Source: a bacterium
Lineage (GTDB): Bacteria > Electryoneota > RPQS01
Length of the DNA stretch: 9,583 nucleotides
Assembly: GCA_028711875.1 (NCBI GenBank)
Contig: JAQTRJ010000012.1
Coordinates: 6,296 to 15,878 of the forward strand
Reading direction: 5' to 3'
The notes beneath the pieces are model-generated. The model searched no databases and was not told where the DNA came from. It was given only the letters and a program-made list of their open reading frames with translations. Position numbers and translations under genes: made by a program. Below are positions 1 to 9,583 of this stretch, in pieces. Each line of letters starts with the position of its first letter. The first letter of the stretch is position 1.

Positions 1-564
1 ACGCGCGACGAGCTGATCGCGTGCTTCACGCTTGCGGGTATCCAACCCAAGAGCGCCGTCTTCGACATCGCCAAGCTCGAGTGGATGAACGGCGAGCACT
101 TGCGAATGCTCTCGGATGCGGACGCGCTCGCTTATCTCGAACGCTACGCTCCGTCGCACGTGTCGCGCGGCGACCTGCTCCGCGCGTGGCCGCTGCTGAA
201 GCCGCGCGTTCGAATGCCCAGAGACGTCTTCGACGACAACTCTTATTTTTTTCGCGATCCCGACGAGTTCGATCCTAAGGGAGTGGAGAAGCACTTCCGC
301 GACGGAGCGATCCGGGAAGCACTCGCCGAGTACGCCCGCGAACTGACGGATGTTCCTGCGTTCGAAGCCGTTGCGCTCGAAACTCACTTGCGCGCGTTCT
401 GCGAGACGCGCGGCCTGGGAGCGGGCAAGCTGATTCATCCGCTGCGGCTCGCGCTGACCGGCAAGACCGTGAGTCCGGGCTTGTTCGAGACGATGGAAGC
501 GATCGGAAAATCCACGGTGCTGCGCCGTCTGCACACGGCGATTGAGACGCTCGCGTCGCCATGA
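1..564 (+). CDS. gltX: Glutamyl-tRNA synthetase, C-terminal part (5' end cut by window)
   Basis: Glutamyl-tRNA synthetase is a cytoplasmic class I enzyme that charges tRNA-Glu with glutamate. The reading frame is open from base 1, so the 187 residues seen are only the C-terminal part, covering the end of the stem-contact region and the anticodon-binding domain. The HIGH and KMSK-type catalytic motifs lie upstream of the window. Diagnostic stretches are FDIAKLEWMNGEHL near the start, the DPKGVEKHF helix in the middle, and GKLIHPLRLALTGKTVSPGL near the end, which is the conserved RxALTG..xSPG signature of the GltX C-terminal domain. The first ATG in this frame (base 85) is internal and should not be taken as the start. 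The stop codon overlaps the next gene's start as ATGA, so the permease downstream is probably translationally coupled. The assignment is firm for the family; discriminating versus non-discriminating specificity cannot be judged from this fragment. Confidence 0.95.
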   Translation, partial: TRDELIACFTLAGIQPKSAVFDIAKLEWMNGEHLRMLSDADALAYLERYAPSHVSRGDLLRAWPLLKPRVRMPRDVFDDNSYFFRDPDEFDPKGVEKHFRDGAIREALAEYARELTDVPAFEAVALETHLRAFCETRGLGAGKLIHPLRLALTGKTVSPGLFETMEAIGKSTVLRRLHTAIETLASP

Positions 565-1637
565 AGATGCTCGACCGCTATATCCTGCGCCGTTTCCTCC
601 AATACCTGCTGTTCGCGCTGGTGGCGAGTATCGTGATTTTCGTCACCGTGGACGCCACCGAGCATCTCGACAAATTTATTGACGCGAGCGTCCCCTACCG
701 GCTGGTCTTCGAGTATTACTATCTTTATCTTCCCTACATCGTTTACCTGACGTTGCCCGTTTCGGTGCTGCTGGCCACGCTGTTCACCATTGGCGGCTTC
801 GTCTATCGCAATGAACTGACGGCGATGCAATCCGCCGGCTACAGTTTGTGGCGCATTCTGGCTATGTTCGTCACGGTTGCGATACCGCTCAGCGCGGCGA
901 TTCTGGTCTTCGGCGAAAGCGTCGTCCCCATTGCCAATCAAGAGCGCAAATCACTCTACGACGAACACGTGAAGCGGCGGCGCACCGCCACCTCGGTCCG
1001 GCAGGGACGGCTCTACATTCAGGTCGGCCCGCACGAATATCTGAAAATGGAAGGCTACGATCCGCAGAACCGCGTTGGCGAACGGGTCGGTCTCCACGTG
1101 CTGTGCGACGGCCGCGTGATCAGCCGCACCACCGCCGATCACATGGCCTACGAGGATGGCGCGTGGAATCTCACTCAGGTGCAGACCCACGCGTTCTCCG
1201 ATAAAGGGATCACGATTACCCGGCAGGACACGTTGCGACGCTCGGATTTCACCATCACTCCCGACGACCTGCAGCGCGTGAATATCTCTCCTGAAGAGAT
1301 GAGCTACCTCGAACTGCGCGATATGGTCAAGCGGCTCAAGGCCAGCGGTGTGCGTGCCGGAAAGTGGGTGGTGGATCTGGCGTTTAAGATTTCGCAGCCG
1401 TTCGCCACGCTCATCATCGTTCTGTTCGGGGTTCCGTTCGCGGCGATTCGTCGGCGCGGCGGATTGGTGTTTGGGTTTGGTCTCTCGCTGCTCGTGTGTT
1501 TCGTCTATTTCGGATTCATGCAGGTCGGCAAGATTCTCGGCTACAATGGATCCGTCACGCCCATTGCCGCGGCCTGGGCCGGGAATTTCGTTTTCGGATT
1601 GCTGGGTCTTGCACTGGTGATTCGCGTCCGCAAGTGA
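561..1637 (+). CDS. LptF/LptG family permease (YjgP/YjgQ)
   Basis: This is an inner-membrane subunit of the Lpt ABC exporter, which extracts LPS and pushes it to the periplasmic bridge; the ATPase (LptB) would be encoded elsewhere. The 358 residues match the family's usual length of about 360. Six hydrophobic segments are visible: roughly 10-32, 52-80, 96-122, 272-296, 301-322 and 332-355. A hydrophilic periplasmic domain of about 140 residues (about 125-265, beta-jellyroll type) lies between segments 3 and 4. The family motif RNELTAMQSAGYS.WRI sits at 83-99. The ATG overlaps the gltX stop (ATGA) and has no clear Shine-Dalgarno sequence, which supports coupling; an in-frame ATG at 567 is a possible alternative start. 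LptF and LptG cannot be told apart here, and the expected second permease gene is not adjacent, because a terminator follows. Confidence is high for the family and moderate for LPS as the actual substrate. Confidence 0.93.
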   Translation: MKMLDRYILRRFLQYLLFALVASIVIFVTVDATEHLDKFIDASVPYRLVFEYYYLYLPYIVYLTLPVSVLLATLFTIGGFVYRNELTAMQSAGYSLWRILAMFVTVAIPLSAAILVFGESVVPIANQERKSLYDEHVKRRRTATSVRQGRLYIQVGPHEYLKMEGYDPQNRVGERVGLHVLCDGRVISRTTADHMAYEDGAWNLTQVQTHAFSDKGITITRQDTLRRSDFTITPDDLQRVNISPEEMSYLELRDMVKRLKASGVRAGKWVVDLAFKISQPFATLIIVLFGVPFAAIRRRGGLVFGFGLSLLVCFVYFGFMQVGKILGYNGSVTPIAAAWAGNFVFGLLGLALVIRVRK

Positions 1638-1655
1638 GCAAAGTCACCATGAACG

Positions 1656-1690
1656 AAAAGCGGGGCGGCCATTCGGCTGCCCCGCTTTTT
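1656..1690. terminator. Bidirectional rho-independent terminator between convergent genes
   Basis: An 11-pair GC-rich stem (1660-1670 with 1675-1685, one G.U pair) closes on the 4-base loop ATTC. Four A-T pairs extend it (1656-1659 with 1686-1689). On the + strand it is followed by a run of five T (1686-1690), 18 bases or so after the permease stop. On the - strand the other arm gives a four-T run after the stem, just past the end of the barrel gene. It therefore most likely ends both converging transcription units, and is stronger in the + direction. Confidence 0.9.
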
Positions 1691-1709
1691 CCATTGAAAG
1701 AGTCGGCGC

Positions 1710-2956
1710 TCAGAACATGAGCCGGTTCGAAATTCCCAAGCCGAGGCCGCGCGCCGAGTTGAACAGTCCGCCGTTCCAGCTTCCACCGATATCCAGTTGA
1801 TAGTGGCTCGTCCGCACTCCCAGTCCCAGTCCGACCTGCCAGCCGAACGGGCCGCCGATGCTTACCCCGCCATACAGCGGCAGAGATTTCGTGGCCAGAA
1901 ACTCTCCCGCCGCTGCCACCTGGAGTCCCGCCGGGCCGCGCGCGCCGGACTCGCCGCGCAGGATCACGTCGCCGGTGAGTGTCCACTTGGACGTGGCGCG
2001 AAACAGCGCATTGGCCTGCACGATGATCGGCAGCGTGGTTTCGTAGGTTCCACCGGAGTAGGTCGTGTCGGTGTAGTGAAGCGCGCGCTCCAGATAGTCC
2101 TCGTCGTTCAGCGAGTCGGTGATCACACCCGCACTGTCGGTATAGAACGACACGAGTTGATTATCGTCCACCGTCCACGCCACGCGCGCACCAAGCTGCC
2201 GCAGCGCGAGTCCCACTTCCCAGCGTTCATTCAGCGCCGCGAGCGCACCAAGATCGAATCCCACTCCATCGCCGCGATTTGATTCCACCGTGTGCAGCAC
2301 GCTCCAGCCGTTGATGAGCGAGTCGGTGACTTCCAGTTGCCCGCCCGATTCGGCCAGCTCGGCCAGATAGAGTCCCTGATAATAATGGAATCCGGCGCCG
2401 AAATGCAGATCGGAGATCACCTCTTGATCGAATCGGTAGCCGAAGCCGATGGCCGCGTCCATGATCGTTTGACTCTGCATCTCGAACTCGCCGATTCCGT
2501 AGCGGCGATACAATTCGTTTCCGTACAGCGCCAGCCGCGCCAAATCCTTGGGCAGAGCCGCGTGATTGTACGACTCCACCGCGAAACGTCCGCCGAACCG
2601 ATTGTAGGTGAACCCGACCAGCGGAACGTTGACCTCGCCGTTCACCTCCAGCTTGTCGCCGGGAATCTGATCCAGAATCGCCTCCTTGTCGGCGTCGGTC
2701 AGATAGCGGTCGCCGGCGACGTGATCGTTCCAATAGTCCACGTTGAAGGCATTGTTGCCAAGCGTTCCGGTGAACGACGGCAGCTCGAAGCTCAGATCGT
2801 AGCCGCGGTCGGGACTCAGCGCCGCCGGATTCCAGCCCAACACTCCGCTGCATTTCAGCCGCAGATCGTGGACTCCGGCGCGTCCGACGGAGGACGCGTC
2901 CACCGCCTGCGCGAACGCCGGCGCGGCGGCCAGCAGCAGCACCAAAAGGAGCGCGA

Positions 2957-2960
<4 letters not shown>
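1710..2960 (-). CDS. DUF5723-like outer-membrane beta-barrel protein
   Basis: This 416-residue predicted outer-membrane protein has no known function. It opens with a clean signal peptide: residues 1-17 are hydrophobic and end in AFA, with cleavage likely before Q18. The mature part begins with the 'xxSVGRAG...NPAAL' pattern typical of FadL/DUF5723-type barrels. Next come a segment with 'LTDADKEAILDQIPGDKLEVNGE' character, a 'LPKDLARLALYGNEL' stretch, and many alternating aromatic/polar beta strands. The last residue is Phe, as in many BAM-assembled barrels. These features fit the DUF5723 family by recognition; I could not run a profile search. The reading frame stays open further upstream (to 3623), but the ATG at 2960 is preferred because it starts the signal peptide, has GGAGG (2968-2972) 7 bases upstream, and overlaps the preceding gene's stop as ATGA. 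The gene is last in its operon, just before the terminator, and is coupled to the lipoprotein gene. Confidence 0.8.
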
Positions 2961-6911
<3,951 letters not shown>

Positions 6912-7043
6912 GATCCTCTCTCCGGGCGAACCGTGGTTCCGCGCGCTCCTCGCCCGTTGCGAACGCGCGGCTATGCCTATGTCTCGATTGATATCCCGAA
7001 AAATCGCGGGCCTCGCACCGCGCGCGCAACCCGGCCGGAACGG
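6912..7043 (-). other. metK leader / intergenic region with a hairpin near the ribosome site
   Basis: This 132-base gap holds no reading frame of note. In the metK direction it begins with a GC-rich stretch (7015-7043, including the palindrome CCGGCCGG). A patch richer in A and T follows (about 6970-7010), where a promoter could lie, but no good -35/-10 pair stands out. Just before the Shine-Dalgarno sequence is a 7-pair stem (6923-6929 with 6950-6956, CGGGCGA/TCGCCCG) with a 20-base loop that can itself form GAAC/GTTC. Its position could affect initiation. I do not see the consensus of a known SAM or SAH riboswitch, so a regulatory role is only a possibility. Confidence 0.4.
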
Positions 7044-8039
7044 CTAAGCGCCTGCCGCTCCCGAGGCGATCTCGCTCGAGTCGCCCAGATTGTATCTCTG
7101 AAATTGCCCGGCGATCAGCGAATTGTTCCCGACCAGCGATCCGGTTACCAGCGCGCTCTCGACCCGCGCGCCGTCGCCCAGCACGCTGTCGCGGACCATG
7201 GCGTCGCGCACCACCGCCTTGGCTCCGATCGTCGCGTATGGCCCGATCACCGCCCGCTCCAGAATCGCGTCGGGATGAATATACACCGGCGGCACGATCG
7301 TCGCGCCGTCCCACGTTTTGCCCTTGCTGCCGCCCAGCGTGTCGAGCAGATGGCGGTTCGTCGCCAGCAGCGTTTCCGGTTTGCCGCAATCGAACCAATC
7401 GGTCACCGGGAAGGTCGTGATCGTTTCTCCGTGTTCGACCATCAGCTGCAGCGCGTCGGTGAGCTGATATTCGCCGCGCGTGGTCAACTGCCGTTCGAAC
7501 AGCAGCTCGATGCACTGGCGCAGGAGCGGCGCGTTGCGGATCAGGTAAATCCCCACGATCACCAGGTTCGACTTGGGCACTTCCGGCTTCTCCACGAGCC
7601 GCGTCACCCGCCCGTTCTCGCCGGTCTCGACCACGCCGAACCGTCGCGCGTCTTCCACCGTCCGTACGGCGATGCTCGTCGTCAGGCAGTTGCTCAGCAC
7701 CCCTTGCAGATCGGTTTCGAAAATCGTGTCGCCAAGAATCACCAGTACTTCGCGATCATCGTCTTTCAGCCCCAGCGAGACGGCGTGCGCCAGTCCCTTC
7801 GGTTCGTGCTGAAGAATGAACTCGCTGGGGACGTCGTAGTGGGCGCGAACGTAATGCTCGATCAGGTCACCCATCTGCCCGACCACCAGCGAAAACTGGC
7901 TGACTCCCGATTGCTTCAGATTGTCCAGAATATGTCCGAGAATCGGCTTTCCGGCAACATTCAGGAGGACTTTTGGCTGGGTAAACGTGTGGGGACGGAG
8001 GCGGGAACCGATGCCGGCGACCGGAATAATGGCTTTCAA
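7044..8039 (-). CDS. Sugar-phosphate nucleotidyltransferase with left-handed beta-helix tail (RmlA-long-like)
   Basis: This family joins a sugar-1-phosphate to a nucleoside triphosphate, giving an NDP-sugar for polysaccharide or glycan synthesis in the cytoplasm. The 331 residues divide into an NTP-transferase Rossmann domain (about 1-235) and a C-terminal hexapeptide-repeat beta-helix (about 246-320, with steps such as ERAVIGPYATIGAKAVV). Motifs seen are the GSRLRPHTFTQPK nucleotide loop at 11-23, QHEPKGLAHAV at 77-87, LGDTIF at 102-107 with the metal-binding Asp104, VEKP at 149-152, and DWFDCGKPETLLATNR at 214-229. The last resembles the long form of glucose-1-phosphate thymidylyltransferase; UDP-glucose or mannose-1-phosphate transferases are the alternatives. 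The start is TTG: GAGGAA lies 8 bases upstream, the sequence MKAIIPVAGIG begins exactly there, and the first in-frame ATG (residue 57) would delete the nucleotide loop. The gene follows a sugar-phosphate isomerase, which fits a shared role in sugar activation. Confidence 0.88.
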   Translation of the reverse strand: MKAIIPVAGIGSRLRPHTFTQPKVLLNVAGKPILGHILDNLKQSGVSQFSLVVGQMGDLIEHYVRAHYDVPSEFILQHEPKGLAHAVSLGLKDDDREVLVILGDTIFETDLQGVLSNCLTTSIAVRTVEDARRFGVVETGENGRVTRLVEKPEVPKSNLVIVGIYLIRNAPLLRQCIELLFERQLTTRGEYQLTDALQLMVEHGETITTFPVTDWFDCGKPETLLATNRHLLDTLGGSKGKTWDGATIVPPVYIHPDAILERAVIGPYATIGAKAVVRDAMVRDSVLGDGARVESALVTGSLVGNNSLIAGQFQRYNLGDSSEIASGAAGA

Positions 8040-8047
8040 GAACAGAA

Positions 8048-8053
8048 TTCCTC
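8048..8053 (-). promoter_or_regulatory. Shine-Dalgarno site fixing the TTG start of the nucleotidyltransferase
   Basis: On the - strand the bases read GAGGAA and lie 8 bases before the TTG codon at 8037-8039. There is no ATG or GTG at a suitable distance. This site, together with the conserved N-terminal motif that follows, decides the unusual start. Confidence 0.8.
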
Positions 8054-8085
8054 AGATGCGTTGGCTGAACGAGAAGAAAGATTGG

Positions 8086-8114
8086 AGTGTAGCGAAAAAT
8101 CCGGTAGGATTCAA
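8086..8114 (-). promoter_or_regulatory. Likely sigma-70-type promoter for the nucleotidyltransferase gene
   Basis: On the - strand a TTGAAT box (8109-8114) and a TACACT box (8086-8091) are separated by exactly 17 bases. Each matches four of six consensus positions. The -35 box overlaps the stop codon of the upstream isomerase gene (8111-8113), and the -10 lies 46 bases before the TTG start. The 71-base gap between the two genes leaves room for it. It would let the nucleotidyltransferase, and perhaps the genes after it, be expressed separately from the isomerase. The call rests only on box match and spacing. Confidence 0.5.
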
Positions 8115-9166
8115 GTGTTGCTGCCCAATTGCTTAAGACGGGTAATTACAGGAATTTCCATCGGATCTACGGCGCACAACAAAGCCAGATAAACCGACGC
8201 GGCATCCAGTCGGAACATCGTCCTCAAGCCGCTGACCAGTCTTCCAGCGCCCATCGAATCGAGCGATATAGTCTCGATTGACATCTCCTCACACAGACGG
8301 CGCAGTCCCGGCCGGGGATCGCTGAACGCTCCCGTCAGAGTCCAGTCGCCCAGCAGTATCACCAGCGGCGGCGGCAGCACCTGACCGAGAAACGACAAGG
8401 CTTCCACCTCGTTATGAGCCAGCTCCGGCAGATCGGCGCTGTGCGACCAGATTTTCGCGTTTTCGGCAAGCTGCGCGCGAAAGCGAAAGGACACCGGCGG
8501 CATGGTCAATCCATCCACCGAGTAGATCACTGGCGTGCGATCCACAAGCCTTGCCGCCAGATCGAGCGCGGGATTCTCCGCCCGGTCGAGCCGGGCGTAG
8601 GCTTCGGCGTCGCCCGCGAGTTCCCGCGCCAGTTCCTCGTAGTCCGCGGTGCGAAAGTGATAGACCTGTTCGAAGATCGCAAACATCGCCCCCAGTACGA
8701 AGCCCACGGCGGCGCGCGGCGGGTAGCCGGCCGGAATGCTCACGTGTGGAACGCCGGTTTTCACGGCAAGTTCCATGAGTCGTCCGCCGCTGCTCATGGC
8801 TAGCCAGATATTCCACGGTTCAGTCGTCTCGAAGGCGCGCACGCTCTCGACCGTGTTGCCCGAGTAACTGCAAATCAGCCGCGTCATTCGGGCGAGTTGC
8901 GGAAATCTCACAGTGGAGATGCTCAGCGGCAGGGCGGGGGGGGCAAAGCCGAAGCCCTGCAAAAGATCGCCCGCCACCGCGCTCCCGCCGAGTCCGACCC
9001 ACTCCAATTCCGCGACCGGCTCCAGCGCGCGCCGCTCCGTGAATTCGCGTCCGATCCTCATTCCGTCGAGAATTTGCCGGGGCAGTTCCAGAGTCTTGCC
9101 CAGCATGTCTCCCGGATCGAGCGACCGAATGCGTTCCCGCGTGAGATTGATATGTTTCATCGGCAT
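8111..9166 (-). CDS. Bifunctional phosphoglucose/phosphomannose isomerase (SIS domains)
   Basis: This enzyme interconverts fructose-6-phosphate with glucose-6-phosphate and with mannose-6-phosphate in the cytoplasm. From the chosen ATG it has 351 residues, near the 300-350 usual for this archaeal-like family. Two SIS folds are indicated: GLGGSAVAGDLL at 58-69, CSYSGNTVESV at 99-109 and MSSGGRL at 124-130 in the first, and ENAKIW...LPELAHNEVEAL at 235-257 in the second. Glu235 and His251 are spaced 16 apart as in the Pyrobaculum enzyme, and Lys345 in DPMEIPVITRLKQL fits the catalytic C-terminal Lys. The frame stays open back to 9376, but that extension reads through dispersed-repeat DNA and has no family homology. 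The ATG at 9166 is preferred, with AAAGGAG at 9181-9187, 14 bases away (a long spacing). A second ATG at 9160 is possible. The gene likely feeds hexose phosphates to the nucleotidyltransferase that follows. Confidence 0.92.
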   Translation of the reverse strand: MPMKHINLTRERIRSLDPGDMLGKTLELPRQILDGMRIGREFTERRALEPVAELEWVGLGGSAVAGDLLQGFGFAPPALPLSISTVRFPQLARMTRLICSYSGNTVESVRAFETTEPWNIWLAMSSGGRLMELAVKTGVPHVSIPAGYPPRAAVGFVLGAMFAIFEQVYHFRTADYEELARELAGDAEAYARLDRAENPALDLAARLVDRTPVIYSVDGLTMPPVSFRFRAQLAENAKIWSHSADLPELAHNEVEALSFLGQVLPPPLVILLGDWTLTGAFSDPRPGLRRLCEEMSIETISLDSMGAGRLVSGLRTMFRLDAASVYLALLCAVDPMEIPVITRLKQLGSNT

Positions 9167-9180
9167 ATTGCTGTCTTTTT

Positions 9181-9187
9181 CTCCTTT
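9181..9187 (-). promoter_or_regulatory. Shine-Dalgarno site of the isomerase gene at the edge of the repeat
   Basis: The - strand reads AAAGGAG, 14 bases before the ATG at 9166. Two of its bases (9186-9187) already belong to the first tandem repeat unit. The spacing is longer than usual, so initiation may be modest. It is still the only good ribosome site near the conserved N-terminus. Confidence 0.55.
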
Positions 9188-9312
9188 AGCGGGGGGAACA
9201 CAAGAAGGCCCTTCATTTGCGGTGTCGGTGCTTGCAACCGACCCGCAAGTTGGAAGGGAAAAAGAGGGTTCTTCCGACGGTCGGAGACCGACGCTAGTTT
9301 TCCCCCATTCCA
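9186..9312. repeat. Tandem repeat unit, copy 1 (127 bases)
   Basis: First of two adjacent units, running from TTAGCGGGGGGAACACAA to TTTTCCCCCATTCCA. Compared with copy 2 it shows five substitutions and one single-base gap, about 95% identity. It contains a hairpin at 9217-9248 (TTGCGG and GTCGG-TGC against GCAACCGAC and CCGCAA, with a T bulge and one missing base) and a small inverted repeat GTCGG-AGA-CCGAC at 9280-9292. It is noncoding: unit lengths of 127 and 128 would put the copies in different frames. No transposase or terminal duplication is visible. Confidence 0.9.
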
Positions 9313-9440
9313 TTAGCGGGGGGAACACAAGGAGGTGCTTCATTTGCGGTGTCGGTTGCTTGCAACCGACCCGCAAGTTGGAAGGGGAAAAGAGGGTTCT
9401 TTCGACGGTCGGAGACCGACGCTAGTTTTCCCCCATTCCA
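9313..9440. repeat. Tandem repeat unit, copy 2 (128 bases)
   Basis: Second unit, directly abutting the first. Its hairpin (9344-9376) is complete: TTGCGG plus GTCGGTTGC pairs with GCAACCGAC plus CCGCAA, 15 pairs with one bulged T and a TT turn. The small GTCGG-AGA-CCGAC inverted repeat lies at 9408-9420. The junction with copy 1 places CCCCC (9303-9307) opposite GGGGGG (9318-9323) around TTCCATTAGC, so the unit boundary itself can fold. The element looks like a dispersed intergenic repeat that has been duplicated in tandem. Confidence 0.9.
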
Positions 9441-9459
9441 TGGGGGGGATCAAGGGGGG
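9430..9459. repeat. Short C-run/G-run hairpin repeat, copy A
   Basis: CCCCCAT (9430-9436) pairs with ATGGGGG (9440-9446) around TCC. A short ATCAA spacer and a second run of six G (9454-9459) follow. The layout C-run, small palindrome, G-run, A-rich spacer, G-run is shared with the copy at 9539-9567. It forms the right end of the second tandem unit. Confidence 0.75.
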
Positions 9460-9583
9460 CATTGCTTGGCTTGCGTTGGGTAAAGCCGTTCACTTTGTTC
9501 AGGACAAGTCTGGAGATTCACCGCCGCGAATACTCTCTCCCCCCACTTTGTGGGGGGACAAAGGGGGGAGTTTCATTCTCGCG
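9441..9583. other. Noncoding right end of the window
   Basis: Apart from the two short hairpin motifs, this stretch shows no reading frame, RNA gene or convincing promoter. Bases 9491-9509 (CACTTTGTTCAGGACAAGT) resemble a class of short dispersed repeats often met in genomes of uncultured bacteria, but this rests on recollection. The whole 417-base region from 9167 to the window end appears free of genes and may hold the promoter of the isomerase operon. Confidence 0.6.
9539..9567. repeat. Short C-run/G-run hairpin repeat, copy B
   Basis: CCCCCCAC (9539-9546) pairs perfectly with GTGGGGGG (9550-9557) around TTT. ACAAA and a second run of six G (9562-9567) follow. The same C-run and CTTTG can instead pair with CAAAG plus the second G-run, giving a competing stem with an AC bulge. 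There is no gene around it. Similar C-run/G-run intergenic repeats are known from cyanobacteria and other phyla. Confidence 0.75.

Noticed and set aside
6912..7043. SAH or SAM riboswitch before metK
   Set aside because: Fragments such as GAGGAGCGC and CAACGG recall the SAH riboswitch, but their order is reversed and the matching GGCTCG segment is absent. No SAM-I, SAM-II or SAM-IV core is visible either.
8913..9425. 170-residue + strand frame reading through the repeats
   Set aside because: It is antisense to the isomerase N-terminus and continues through repeat DNA. Repeat units of 127 and 128 bases do not preserve a frame, so no repeated peptide is encoded.
9186..9440. CRISPR array
   Set aside because: There are only two units of 127-128 bases, directly abutting with no spacers, and no cas genes nearby.
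9430..9567. G-quadruplex
   Set aside because: There are four G-runs, but they sit as two pairs about 90 bases apart, and C-runs next to them favour ordinary hairpins.

Overview
The window is from a GC-rich diderm bacterium. An LptF/LptG-type permease, a predicted outer-membrane beta-barrel and a probable lipoprotein all point to a Gram-negative envelope. The barrel resembles the DUF5723 family, which is mostly found in the Bacteroidetes/FCB group and related uncultured phyla. Together with the archaeal/Thermotoga-like S-adenosylhomocysteine hydrolase and the two-function sugar-phosphate isomerase, this suggests an uncultured FCB-type or candidate-phylum bacterium. That placement is inference; no rRNA or other phylogenetic marker beyond protein style is present.

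Layout. On the + strand (1-1637) lies the 3' part of gltX (glutamyl-tRNA synthetase, cut by the window edge), overlapped by ATGA with an LptF/LptG permease gene. A strong hairpin at 1656-1690 ends this unit and, read from the other strand, also ends the opposing unit. On the - strand (9166 down to 1710) six genes run in one direction: a bifunctional phosphoglucose/phosphomannose isomerase; a sugar-phosphate nucleotidyltransferase with a left-handed beta-helix tail (TTG start, with its own likely promoter); metK; ahcY; a probable lipoprotein; and a DUF5723-like outer-membrane barrel. The last four are joined by short overlaps (4, 19 and 4 bases), so they are probably translated from one message.

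How the genes fit together. The isomerase and nucleotidyltransferase supply and activate hexose phosphates for surface polysaccharides. MetK makes S-adenosylmethionine and AhcY removes the S-adenosylhomocysteine left by methyl transfer. The lipoprotein/barrel pair is an envelope module of unknown function riding on the methyl-cycle operon. On the other strand the permease would help move LPS or another glycolipid across the envelope.

The right end (9167-9583) holds no gene. It contains two tandem copies of a 127/128-base unit, about 95% identical, each with a long hairpin and several GTCGG/CCGAC words, followed by two copies of a shorter C-run/G-run hairpin motif. This repeat block is the least ordinary part of the window. 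I found no clear new defence, mobile or secretion system. The best leads are the repeat block and the uncharacterised lipoprotein/barrel pair.
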